Source: Sphingomonas sp. BT-65 (GTDB lineage Bacteria > Pseudomonadota > Alphaproteobacteria > Sphingomonadales > Sphingomonadaceae). Taken from it: a stretch of 64,000 bases of DNA. Shown here piece after piece: positions 1 to 7,792 of the stretch. The notes beneath the pieces are model-generated. The model did no database searches and was not told the origin of the DNA. It saw nothing but the letters and a program-made list of their open reading frames with translations. The stretch is taken from contig NZ_JAPCIA010000001.1 in the NCBI RefSeq assembly GCF_026107375.2, forward strand, positions 2,728,001 through 2,792,000, read 5' to 3'. Made by a program: the position numbers and the translations under genes. Position 1 is the stretch's first letter. Each line of letters begins with the position of its first letter.

Positions 1-2
1 AT

Positions 3-200
3 CACACGGTCGCGCGGTTCGGGCCGGTGCGTGAGGTCGAGAAGACATTGGTGCTGGAGGTGGCGTTCGACTCGATCCACGTCTCGAAGCGGCACAAGTC
101 GGGCCTGGCGATGCGCTTTCCGCGGATCAGCCGCATCCGCACCGACAAGCGCGCAAGCGAAGCCGACACGATCGCCGGCCTCGAACGTCTCGTTACTTAG
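3..200 (+). CDS. ATP-dependent DNA ligase, C-terminal fragment (cut by window edge)
   Basis: The first bases are open in frame 3 and end in TAG at 198-200. The 65 residues resemble the C-terminal OB-fold of ATP-dependent DNA ligases: a hydrophobic strand (LVLEVAFDSI), then KRHKSGLAMRFPRISRIRTD, then an acidic helix with EADTI. In this family the KSG...RFPR segment closes the active site over the nicked duplex. The rest of the gene lies upstream of the window. It converges with nadE and the two stop regions overlap by 8 bp. The family call rests on this conserved tail only. Confidence 0.8.
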   Translation, partial: HTVARFGPVREVEKTLVLEVAFDSIHVSKRHKSGLAMRFPRISRIRTDKRASEADTIAGLERLVT

Positions 201-2241
201 GGACGTTGGCCTCCAGCTCGTCGAGCCACGGCTTGGCGGTGCCGTCGGACGGTGCGCGCCAGTCGCCGCGCGGGGAGAGCGCGCCGCCCGACGAGACCTT
301 GGGCCCGTTGGGGATCGCGCTGCGCTTGAACTGGCTGGTCACGAAGAAGCGGAACAGGAACTTCTCCAGCCAGTGGCGGATCGTCGCGAGGTCGTACTGC
401 GCGCGCGCCTCCGCCGGGATGCCGAGCGGCCATTCGCCTGCGCTCGCGTCCTTCCAGGCGTGCCAGGCGAGGAAGGCGATTTTCGACGGCGCCAGGCCGT
501 GGCGCACGGTATAGTGGAGGAAGAAGTCGTTGAGCCCGTACGGCCCGACCTTGTCCTCGGTGCTTTGCAGCGCGCCATTGGCATCGGCGGGGACGAGCTC
601 GGGCGAGATTTCCTGCGCGAGGATCGCTTCGAGTACCTTGTCGGTTTCCGCGTCGAACTGGCCGGTCGCGACGCACCAGCGGATCAGGAACTGGATCAGC
701 GTCTTGGGCACGCCGGCATTGACCGCATAGTGCGACATATGGTCGCCGACGCCATAGGTGCACCAGCCGAGCGCGAGTTCGCTGAGGTCGCCGGTGCCGA
801 CGACGAAGCCGCCGCGCTGGTTGGCGAGGCGGAAGAGATAGTCGGTCCGCAGGCCCGCCTGCACATTCTCGAAGGTGATGTCGTAGACCGGCTCGCCATC
901 GGCATAGGGGTGGCCCATGTCGGTGAGCAGCTGGCGCGCGGCGGGGCGGATGTCGATCTCCTCGCCGGTGATGCCGAGCGCCTTCATCAGCGCCCATGCA
1001 TTGGACTTGGTGCCTTCGCCGGTCGCGAAGCCGGGCATGGTGAAGCCGAGGATGTTGGCGCGCGGCAGGCCGAGCCGGTCCATCGCCTTGGCCGCGACGA
1101 TCAGCGCATGGGTGGAGTCGAGCCCGCCCGAGATGCCGATCACCAGTTTCTGCGATCCCGTCGCCGCGATACGCTTGCGCAGCCCCTCGACCTGGATGTT
1201 GAAGGCCTCGTAGCAATCCTCGTCGAGCTTGCCGGGCGTGTTGGGAACGAAGGGATAGCGGCGGATCTTCCGATGCAGGCCGATGTCGTCGAAGCCGGCA
1301 TCGTGGCGAAAGCAGATGCGGCGGAACTCGGTTTCCGGGTGCCCGAGTGCAGCGGCACTGTCGTTGAAGGTGCCGAAGCGCATCCGCTCCTGGCGGATCC
1401 GCGCGACGTCGATATCGGCGAGGACGATCTCCGCCTCGACATCGAACCGGCCCGAGGCGGCGAGCAGCTCGCCGAGCTCGTAGATCAGGCTCTGCCCGTC
1501 CCAGGCGAGGTCGGTGGTGCTCTCGCCCGGGCCGGCGGCGGAGAAGACATAGGCGCCGACGCCGCGCTCCGACTGCGCCGCGCACAGCATGGCACGCTGG
1601 CGCGCCTTGCCGATCAGGACGTTGGAGGCCGAGAGGTTGCAGAGGATCGTCGCGCCGGCGAGCGCGCCATAAGTCGAAGGCGGGATCGGCGCCCAGAAAT
1701 CCTCGCAGATCTCGGCATGGAAGACGAAGTCCGGCAGATCCTCGGCGGCGAAGATCAGGTCGGTGCCGAACGGCGCAGTTTGTCCGGCCAGCTCGATCTC
1801 GCCCGAAAGGCCGGCGCCCGAGGCGAACCAGCGCTTCTCGTAATATTCACGGTAATTGGGGAGGAAGGTCTTGGGCACCACGCCCAGAACCCGCCCCCGC
1901 GCGATCACCACGGCGCAATTGTAGAGGCGGTTGTTGCGCTCGAGCGCGGCGCCGACGACCAGCACGGGCTTGAGCTTGGCGCTCGCGGCGACCAGTTCGG
2001 CGAGACCCTGCCGGGTCGCACGCAGCACCGCGTCCTGGAGATGCAGGTCGTCGAGCGCATAGCCGGAGATGCCGAGCTCAGTGAAGACCAGCAGGTCCGC
2101 GCCGGCGGCGTCGCCCTGTTTCGCGAGCTCGATATGCGACGCGGTGTTGGCGGCGATGTCGCCCGCGCTCGCGCTCGGGGTGCAGGCGCCGACGCGCACC
2201 AGCCCGTGCGCGTGAATCGAATGGAAACGGTGCTTCGCCAT
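193..2241 (-). CDS. nadE: Glutamine-dependent NAD+ synthetase
   Basis: Makes NAD+ from deamido-NAD+, ATP and glutamine, the last step of NAD synthesis in the cytosol. The 682-residue protein has an N-terminal nitrilase-type glutaminase domain with the expected Glu (TELGISGY), Lys (KTFLPNYREYYE) and Cys (CEDFW), and a C-terminal ATP-pyrophosphatase synthetase domain with the P-loop SGGLDST. The length fits the long, glutamine-using class. The chosen ATG at 2241 overlaps the TAA stop of pncC (TAATG), so the two are probably translationally coupled. An in-frame ATG upstream at 2286 would lie inside pncC and is less likely. Confidence 0.95.
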   Translation of the reverse strand: MAKHRFHSIHAHGLVRVGACTPSASAGDIAANTASHIELAKQGDAAGADLLVFTELGISGYALDDLHLQDAVLRATRQGLAELVAASAKLKPVLVVGAALERNNRLYNCAVVIARGRVLGVVPKTFLPNYREYYEKRWFASGAGLSGEIELAGQTAPFGTDLIFAAEDLPDFVFHAEICEDFWAPIPPSTYGALAGATILCNLSASNVLIGKARQRAMLCAAQSERGVGAYVFSAAGPGESTTDLAWDGQSLIYELGELLAASGRFDVEAEIVLADIDVARIRQERMRFGTFNDSAAALGHPETEFRRICFRHDAGFDDIGLHRKIRRYPFVPNTPGKLDEDCYEAFNIQVEGLRKRIAATGSQKLVIGISGGLDSTHALIVAAKAMDRLGLPRANILGFTMPGFATGEGTKSNAWALMKALGITGEEIDIRPAARQLLTDMGHPYADGEPVYDITFENVQAGLRTDYLFRLANQRGGFVVGTGDLSELALGWCTYGVGDHMSHYAVNAGVPKTLIQFLIRWCVATGQFDAETDKVLEAILAQEISPELVPADANGALQSTEDKVGPYGLNDFFLHYTVRHGLAPSKIAFLAWHAWKDASAGEWPLGIPAEARAQYDLATIRHWLEKFLFRFFVTSQFKRSAIPNGPKVSSGGALSPRGDWRAPSDGTAKPWLDELEANVPK

Positions 2242-2747
2242 TAGCGGATCGCCTCCCCCAGCATCTCCAACGCCACCCGCATGCATTCGATCCGAGTCGG
2301 TCCGCGCCCGATATCACCGAAATGCTTCTCGCGATGCACGGTTTCACGGCCATCGCGCGCGCAGGCGAAATGGACCAGGCCCGGCTCGTCGTCAGGTCCG
2401 CCAGGCCCGGCGAAACCTGTGATCGACAGCGCGACATCGGCATGGCTGCCAGCCAGCGCGCCCTCGGCCATCGCCACCGCCACTTCGCGGCTCACCGCGC
2501 CGCAGCTTTCGACGAAGTCACGCGCCAGGCCGAGCAGCTCGCACTTGGCCTCGATCGAGTAGGTGACGAAGCCGCGTTCGAAGGTCGAGCTCACCCCTTC
2601 GACATCGGTGAGCAGCGAGGCGAGCATGCCGCCGGTGCAGCTTTCGGCAGTGGCGAGGCTGAGGTCTTTCGCGCAGGCGGCTTCGAGCACGTCGCGTGCG
2701 GCGCGGTCCACTTCGTCGGGCAGGACCGGAGAAAGGGTTTCGGTCAT
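2241..2747 (-). CDS. pncC: CinA-family nicotinamide-nucleotide amidohydrolase
   Basis: A 168-residue stand-alone CinA C-terminal domain. The family deamidates NMN to nicotinate mononucleotide, returning pyridine nucleotide released for example by NAD-dependent ligases to NAD synthesis. The signature ATAESCTGGMLASLLTD near residue 35 and GFVTYS further on are visible. It lacks the N-terminal MocF-like domain of full-length CinA, as in E. coli PncC. It is immediately upstream of nadE with a 1-base stop/start overlap, which supports an NAD-recycling role. Confidence 0.9.
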   Translation of the reverse strand: MTETLSPVLPDEVDRAARDVLEAACAKDLSLATAESCTGGMLASLLTDVEGVSSTFERGFVTYSIEAKCELLGLARDFVESCGAVSREVAVAMAEGALAGSHADVALSITGFAGPGGPDDEPGLVHFACARDGRETVHREKHFGDIGRGPTRIECMRVALEMLGEAIR

Positions 2748-2792
2748 CGCCCCGGCTTTAGCCCCGCCGGAACGCGGATGCCACTAAAGCGA

Positions 2793-3509
2793 TCAGGCGC
2801 TCTTTTCGGCGTAGATCATCCGGCCTTCGCCGAGCAGGCTGAAGACCTTGTCCAGCTCCCGCTCGCCCACCGCGAAGCAGCCCTGGCTGCGGCCGAGCTT
2901 GCCATGCTTCGCGATCATGTCGGAATTGGAATACCAGGCGGCGTGGATCACGATGGCGCGGTCGAGCGCATTGTTGTTGGTGGCATCGAGGCCGATCAGC
3001 CGCTGCGAGAGCTGGTGCTGGCCGACATAATAGTTGGCGGCGAGGAACGCGCCCTCGCACGTCGCTTCGGAATTCACCTCGTTCGAGAAGCGCTGGAGCA
3101 TGCCGGTATGCTCGGGATCCGAGCCGATGCCGTGCGCGACGAGCATCGAGCGCGTCAGGCCGTTGTGCAGGTCGACGAGGTGGAAGCGCAGCCGCGACGA
3201 GGGCATCGAGAAATCGGCGATCGCGATGCGGTCCTGCTGGCGGATTCGGCTGCCATGGCGCTGCAGCGCGGCCATCGCGCGCTGGAACAGCTCGGGCCGG
3301 ATGCCGCGCGGAGCGACGATGGTGGGCGTGGCCTGTGCCACGGGCGTCGCGACCGGCGGCGGCGTGGGGACGGGAACCGGCGGGGCTGGAACCGCGGCGG
3401 TCGAGACGGTGCGCGCGGCGCAGCCGGCAAGCAGCCCGGTGCCCGCGACCGCAGCCGCCGATTTCAAAAACGCGCGGCGCGTGGCCACGGCTTCCATCAT
3501 CTCACTCAT
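2793..3509 (-). CDS. Murein L,D-transpeptidase catalytic-domain protein (YkuD_2 type), probable exported lipoprotein
   Basis: The start at 3509 gives a twin-arginine-like leader (TRRAFLKSAA) running into a lipobox LLAGC, so the product is probably exported and lipid-anchored. A Pro-rich linker follows, then a catalytic domain with His (IVIHAAWYS) and the active-site signature HGKLGRSQGCFAV holding the Ser-Gln-Gly-Cys nucleophile. Related proteins are annotated as L,D-transpeptidase-like peptidoglycan enzymes; the actual reaction is not proven here. Divergent from a second, classical YkuD protein at 3741. An upstream ATG at 3608 would place the leader internally and is rejected. Confidence 0.85.
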   Translation of the reverse strand: MSEMMEAVATRRAFLKSAAAVAGTGLLAGCAARTVSTAAVPAPPVPVPTPPPVATPVAQATPTIVAPRGIRPELFQRAMAALQRHGSRIRQQDRIAIADFSMPSSRLRFHLVDLHNGLTRSMLVAHGIGSDPEHTGMLQRFSNEVNSEATCEGAFLAANYYVGQHQLSQRLIGLDATNNNALDRAIVIHAAWYSNSDMIAKHGKLGRSQGCFAVGERELDKVFSLLGEGRMIYAEKSA

Positions 3510-3740
3510 GCGCTCACTGCGCCCCGACAAAACTCGCTCTCTCCTAGGAATATAGCAAATGATCGTCGCGATTCGCCTGAACAAGTTCCGGCTTTGGCAC
3601 CGTTTCACCCCGCCTGCGGCCCGGTTTGTCGTGGTTGGACGGCCCGGAACGGGACCATACGGATCACGGATTCAGCTTTGAATCGATGCACCTGCATGGC
3701 ACGAATTCGGTGAATCGCCGTTAACCATGGGCGAGTCGAG

Positions 3741-4517
3741 GTGGAGAATTGCGTAGTGCGGGCAAGGTTGCGGGCGGCGCTGGCGAGTGGACTTGGGCTC
3801 GCGCTCGCCGCCGCCGCGCCCGCCGCCGCGCAGCAGGTTCGCGCCACCGGGACCGACGAGGTGCTGCTGCGCAACGGGCAATGGGCGTGGCTCGACGAAG
3901 CAACCTACCAGAAGGCCGGCGGGCCCGGCGCGATCTCGATCCTGATCAGCCTGCCGGGCCAGATCGCCTATGTCTATCGCGACGGGGTGCTGATCGCCGC
4001 GTCCACCGTCTCGACCGGCAAGCGCGGCAAGTCGACCCCGCCGGGCGAGTTCACCATCCTGCAGAAGCGCGTGTTCCACCGCTCCAATCTCTACAGCAAC
4101 GCGCCGATGCCGTTCATGCAGCGGCTGACCTGGACGGGGATCGCGCTGCATGCCGGACATCTGCCGGGCTATCCCGCCTCGCACGGCTGCATCCGCTTCC
4201 CGCGCGAGTTCGCGAAGCGGCTGTTCGAGATCACCGAGCTGGGCGGGCAGGTGTCGGTCGTGGACTATGAGATCGTCGATCCGCGCGTGCGGCGCGGCGT
4301 GCCGCGGCTGGTGCCCGAGCAGATCGCCAAGGCGGCCGAGCCGCCCTTCCTGCGCGCCGACCTCGCCGCATTCCGCACCGTCGGGTTCGACGTCGTCACC
4401 GCGAGCAACGACGTGATCATCCCCGGGGTCGAGCTGCGCGACGTGGTGAGCGACGGCGGCGTCCCCTACGCCCCGCTGAAGCCGGTGCTGCAGAAGTCGC
4501 CACAGCGACGGCGTTAG
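3741..4517 (+). CDS. L,D-transpeptidase (ErfK/YbiS/YkuD family), periplasmic
   Basis: 258 residues from a GTG start with a signal peptide ending near AAPAAAQQ. The YkuD domain covers roughly residues 60-180 and ends in the catalytic signature HAGHLPGYPASHGCIRFP, whose Cys forms the acyl-enzyme with peptidoglycan stem peptides. Enzymes of this type make 3-3 cross-links or attach proteins to meso-diaminopimelate. The Arg/Pro-rich C-terminal extension has no visible domain. Its end overlaps the acyltransferase gene on the other strand by 4 bp. GTG at 3756 is an alternative start. Confidence 0.88.
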   Translation: MENCVVRARLRAALASGLGLALAAAAPAAAQQVRATGTDEVLLRNGQWAWLDEATYQKAGGPGAISILISLPGQIAYVYRDGVLIAASTVSTGKRGKSTPPGEFTILQKRVFHRSNLYSNAPMPFMQRLTWTGIALHAGHLPGYPASHGCIRFPREFAKRLFEITELGGQVSVVDYEIVDPRVRRGVPRLVPEQIAKAAEPPFLRADLAAFRTVGFDVVTASNDVIIPGVELRDVVSDGGVPYAPLKPVLQKSPQRRR

Positions 4518-5383
4518 TCCGTCGCAGGCGGCGGTCCCGCATAGTTCACCGGCGCGACCGTCCAGGCGAAGGGGCGCAGCGGCCCGCCGAGCGCGGCGAC
4601 GAGCGCGTCCTCGATGCGGCGGCGGCTTTCCGCGGCGATCGCCTTACGGCCGGGGAAATCGCGCGGATCGAAGGGTTCGAGGAAGGTGATGCGCAACGGG
4701 AAGCTGTGCTTGCGCGCGAGCACGCGGCGGGCATTGTTGAGGCCGCCTTCCTCACCGATCCAGCCGATCTCCTCGCCGACCTCGCCGTAATCGAGGAGGA
4801 CGGGCTGGACCATCACCCCCGGCGGCGGCGGCTCGAGCACGCGCAGCATCGGCGTCTTGAACGGCAGCAGCGACTTGCCGTCGGTGGTGGTGCCTTCGGG
4901 AAACACGGTGATCGCCCAGTTCTCGGCAAGCGCATCGCGCAGCTCGTTGATCTGCTCGGCCACGCCCATGCGGTTCTCGCGCTTGACGTAGACGGTGCGG
5001 TTGAGGCTCGCGAGCCAGCCGACCACCGGCGCCGTGCCGATCTCCGCCTTGGCGACGAACGCGGTGCCGCTGGCGCCGCCCAATGCGAGGATGTCGATCC
5101 AGGAGAGGTGGTTGGAGATGTAGAATACGTCGCGGCGGAGCGGGGTGCCGATGGTCCGCACCCGCGCGCCCGCGATCCGCGCGGCGCGGCCGAGAAACCA
5201 GCGCGGCCACGGCGATGGCAGGCGCAGCAGCCGCCACAGATAGTGCATCGGCACATGGATGAGCACCGCGAGCAGGAGCAGCCCGACGCGGCGCCAGAAG
5301 CGAAAGGATTCGGATGGCGAGAGGGCGGTCTTCTCACCTTGCGCAGCGGCCAGGCGGCGATTGTCGATCTGCGAACCCACCAC
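4514..5383 (-). CDS. plsC: 1-acyl-sn-glycerol-3-phosphate acyltransferase family (PlsC-like)
   Basis: 289 residues, GTG start. A membrane segment (VGLLLLAVLIHVPMHYLW) precedes the acyltransferase motifs: block I NHLSWID (the His-Asp catalytic pair), block III FPEGTTTDG, and the Pro of block IV. Such enzymes acylate lysophosphatidic acid or related lysolipids at the inner membrane. The sequence does not separate the phosphatidic-acid enzyme from an ornithine-lipid acyltransferase (OlsA-type), and no lipid-biosynthesis neighbour helps, so the symbol is tentative. Confidence 0.82.
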   Translation of the reverse strand: MVGSQIDNRRLAAAQGEKTALSPSESFRFWRRVGLLLLAVLIHVPMHYLWRLLRLPSPWPRWFLGRAARIAGARVRTIGTPLRRDVFYISNHLSWIDILALGGASGTAFVAKAEIGTAPVVGWLASLNRTVYVKRENRMGVAEQINELRDALAENWAITVFPEGTTTDGKSLLPFKTPMLRVLEPPPPGVMVQPVLLDYGEVGEEIGWIGEEGGLNNARRVLARKHSFPLRITFLEPFDPRDFPGRKAIAAESRRRIEDALVAALGGPLRPFAWTVAPVNYAGPPPATD

Positions 5384-5401
5384 TGCCCCCGTTTATCCCC
5401 G

Positions 5402-5485
5402 GACCCGATCCGGAATGTCGAAGTGCCGGCCTTCTACCGCGGCGCCGGGCAGAAGGAACAGTGCTTCGACATTCCGGATCGGGTC
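5402..5485. repeat. Perfect 22-bp inverted repeat with 40-bp loop
   Basis: Positions 5402-5423 are the exact reverse complement of 5464-5485. The arms contain GATCCGGAATGTCG and its complement. The 254 bp between the acyltransferase start and the end of the next gene (5384-5637) contain no convincing gene. The structure could be a REP-like intergenic palindrome or a bidirectional hairpin. No T-tract follows, so a simple intrinsic terminator is unlikely. Confidence 0.8.
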
Positions 5486-5637
5486 GGGCAGCGATCAGGT
5501 CCGGGGTCGAAAGGAGAGCGGAGGATGGCGGCCGGCATAACGGTCGGGGATGCGCGGCGAGCGGTGGATGCGGTCGAAGATCACATGCTGCCGGTCGGAC
5601 TTCGCCGTGGCGTCCTCGGGCGGCTGATCGTCTTTCA

Positions 5638-6198
5638 TCATGCGTCTCGCGTCGCCATGCGGAACAGCGTCCCCGCGGTCACCCACAGGCCGGCGAAGAA
5701 GGCGGTCAGCACGATCACGTCGCGCGGCCAGATCGGCCCGTCGGCGCCCAGATCGCCCGCCACCGCGATCACGCCCACCACGAGCTGGACCGCTGCCGCA
5801 GTCAGCAGCGCGCGGCCCATCCCCGCAGGCTTGAACCGCGCAATGCACGCGCCGCCGACGATGATCGCGATCACCGCCGCAAACATCAGATTGGCATCAT
5901 TGTTCTCGCTGCCGATGACGCCGACCGCGAGGTTGATCCAGATCAGCAGGAACAGCCCCAGCGTGGTCAGCACCGATGCCGCGCGATAGGCGAAGCTCGG
6001 CGCGCGGCTGGCGAGGAAATCATAGGCGCCAAGGATGCTGGCGAACAGCATGCCCATCACCACGAAGTCCGACGCGGTCCAGTCGACCTCGCTGGTGAAG
6101 CGCATCGCGATCGCCGGCACGCACAGCAAGACGGCCGCCGCGCTCCAGCGCGCCACGCGCCACCAGTTGATCTGCTTCGTCTGTGTGATCGCCGTCAT
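5638..6198 (-). CDS. Hypothetical inner-membrane protein, five predicted TM segments
   Basis: 186 residues from ATG 6198. Hydrophobic stretches occur at about residues 17-32, 45-60, 70-95, 103-120, and 130-180 with short turns between. The short N-terminus (MTAITQTKQINWWRVARW) is basic, favouring a cytosolic N-terminus. I do not recognise a functional family and see no catalytic motif. The open frame continues upstream through the next genes but only as antisense sequence, so the short start is preferred. Confidence 0.65.
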   Translation of the reverse strand: MTAITQTKQINWWRVARWSAAAVLLCVPAIAMRFTSEVDWTASDFVVMGMLFASILGAYDFLASRAPSFAYRAASVLTTLGLFLLIWINLAVGVIGSENNDANLMFAAVIAIIVGGACIARFKPAGMGRALLTAAAVQLVVGVIAVAGDLGADGPIWPRDVIVLTAFFAGLWVTAGTLFRMATRDA

Positions 6199-6296
6199 GC
6201 CGCAAACCCCATCGTGATGAGGCCGCTTCTCCTGCGCGCCGCTGGTGAGCGTCATGAGCGAAGTCTGAGGCTTCGCTGAAAAGCGGCGGGTGCGGC

Positions 6297-6668
6297 CTAG
6301 AACAGCCGCCCGCCATTGGGCACTGCGACGCTCGGGTGGAACAGCACCACCTTCCCGTCCGCATCCGGGAAACCGAGCGTCAGCACCTCGGAGCGCATCG
6401 GCCCGATCTGGCGCGGCGGGAAGTTGACCACCGCCGCCACCTGCCGCCCCGGCAGCTCGTCGAGGGCATAATGTTCGGTGATCTGCGCCGAGGAGCGTTT
6501 GACCCCGATCGCCGGGCCGAAATCGATCGTCAGCTTGTAGGCCGGCTTGCGCGCTTCGGGAAACGGTTCGGCGGCGATGATCGTGCCGACGCGGATGTCG
6601 ACCGCGAGGAACTGGTCGAAGCTGATTTCCGCCGCGGCCGGCGCCGTGGCGTCGTGGCTCATGTGCAT
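6297..6668 (-). CDS. csaA: tRNA-binding (CsaA/EMAP-like OB-fold) protein
   Basis: 123 residues, nearly all one tRNA-binding OB-fold: [23 protein letters not shown], a middle [29 protein letters not shown] and the final PNGGRLF. This is the usual CsaA length and pattern. CsaA homologues bind tRNA and have been linked to chaperone-like export functions in Bacillus; the role in proteobacteria is not settled. It is 3 bp from the GFA gene and probably co-transcribed with it. ATG at 6662 is an alternative start. Confidence 0.88.
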   Translation of the reverse strand: MHMSHDATAPAAAEISFDQFLAVDIRVGTIIAAEPFPEARKPAYKLTIDFGPAIGVKRSSAQITEHYALDELPGRQVAAVVNFPPRQIGPMRSEVLTLGFPDADGKVVLFHPSVAVPNGGRLF

Positions 6669-6671
6669 GGC

Positions 6672-7022
6672 CTAGAGGCTCGCCCCGTCGAACTTGTGGA
6701 TGGTCAGCGAATCGAGATCGATATCGTCGGCGCAGCGCAGGTTGATCGCCGCCATCGCCTGGTCGTCCGGCCCGACGCCGCCGCCATAGGGCGCGCAGCC
6801 GCAGATCTTGCAGAAGGTGTGGCGGATATTGTGGCGGTTGAACTGGTAGATCGTCGTCGCATCGGGATCGCCATGTGCGGTGAACTGGTCGGCGGGCGCG
6901 AAGTGGAGCAGATAGCCCTTGCGGCGGCACATCGAGCAGTTGCACGCCAGCGCCGCGGTCGGCGCGTCGCCCTCGAGCGTATAGCTCATATCGCCGCAAT
7001 GGCAGCTTCCGGTGACGGGCAT
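6672..7022 (-). CDS. GFA family (glutathione-dependent formaldehyde-activating-like) zinc protein
   Basis: 116 residues from ATG 7022. Zinc-ligand cysteines sit in [20 protein letters not shown] and CKICGC, in the order expected for the Mss4-like fold of the GFA family. Members bind two zinc ions. The name comes from a glutathione/formaldehyde enzyme, but most members have no proven reaction, so only the fold is claimed. It precedes csaA in the same direction and is divergent from ung. Confidence 0.85.
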   Translation of the reverse strand: MPVTGSCHCGDMSYTLEGDAPTAALACNCSMCRRKGYLLHFAPADQFTAHGDPDATTIYQFNRHNIRHTFCKICGCAPYGGGVGPDDQAMAAINLRCADDIDLDSLTIHKFDGASL

Positions 7023-7085
7023 TTCGGCTCTCCCTCGTTGACAGGCTCGCCGTGGTTCGCACAGTCGCGCCCGGAAGGAAACCGC

Positions 7086-7763
7086 ATGGCCGTGAAGCTG
7101 CATCCCGACTGGCTCGAGCCGCTCCAGCGCGAGTTCGACGCCCCCTATATGGCGTCGCTCCGCCAGTTCCTGGTCGACGAGAAGGCGGCGGGCAAGCGCA
7201 TCTTTCCCAGGGGCGGCGACTGGTTTCGCGCGCTCGACCTGACCCCGCCGCAGGATGTGCGCGTCGTGATCCTGGGACAGGACCCCTATCATGGCGAGGG
7301 GCAGGCGCATGGCCTGTGCTTCTCGGTCCAGCCTGGCGTGCGCGTGCCGCCGAGCCTGGTCAACATCTACAAGGAGCTGGAGAGCGACCTTGGCATCCCG
7401 CCCGCGCGCCACGGCTTTCTCGAACATTGGGCGAAGCAGGGGGTGCTGCTGCTCAACAACTGCCTGACGGTCGAGATGGGCCGCGCCGCCTCGCACCAGG
7501 GCCGCGGCTGGGAGAAGTTCACCGACGCGGTGGTGGCGCACGTCAACGCCAGCGAGAAGCCGGTGGTGTTCATGCTGTGGGGCAGCCACGCGCAGCGCAA
7601 GGCGCCGTCGGTCGCGCCGCGCCACCTCGTCCTCAAGTCGGTCCACCCTTCGCCGCTGTCGGCGCATGGCGGCTTCTTCGGCTGCCGCCATTTCTCGAAG
7701 GCGAACGAGTTTCTGGAAGCGAACGGCCGCGGCACGATCGACTGGGCGTTGCCCCCATTATGA
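7086..7763 (+). CDS. ung: Uracil-DNA glycosylase (family 1)
   Basis: Removes uracil from DNA as the first step of base-excision repair. The 225-residue protein carries the water-activating motif [13 protein letters not shown], the uracil-binding [10 protein letters not shown], and the DNA-intercalation loop [21 protein letters not shown], so all catalytic parts are present. ATG 7086 follows a purine-rich GGAAGGAAA tract (consistent with a ribosome-binding site). It converges with the receptor gene at 7793. Confidence 0.96.
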   Translation: MAVKLHPDWLEPLQREFDAPYMASLRQFLVDEKAAGKRIFPRGGDWFRALDLTPPQDVRVVILGQDPYHGEGQAHGLCFSVQPGVRVPPSLVNIYKELESDLGIPPARHGFLEHWAKQGVLLLNNCLTVEMGRAASHQGRGWEKFTDAVVAHVNASEKPVVFMLWGSHAQRKAPSVAPRHLVLKSVHPSPLSAHGGFFGCRHFSKANEFLEANGRGTIDWALPPL

Positions 7764-7792
7764 AGTGAGGACAACGCCAGCCGGGAGGACCC

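Noticed and set aside
31-2244. Very long open frames antisense to nadE, and similar ones antisense to the receptors, rpoN and GH65
   Set aside because: They arise from the high GC content. Their translations are Arg/Gly/Glu-rich with no family likeness, while the opposite strand carries clear motifs.
5495-5640. Small minus-strand gene after the membrane protein
   Set aside because: The 47-residue translation has no family likeness and covers one arm of the inverted repeat; no ribosome-binding site is evident.
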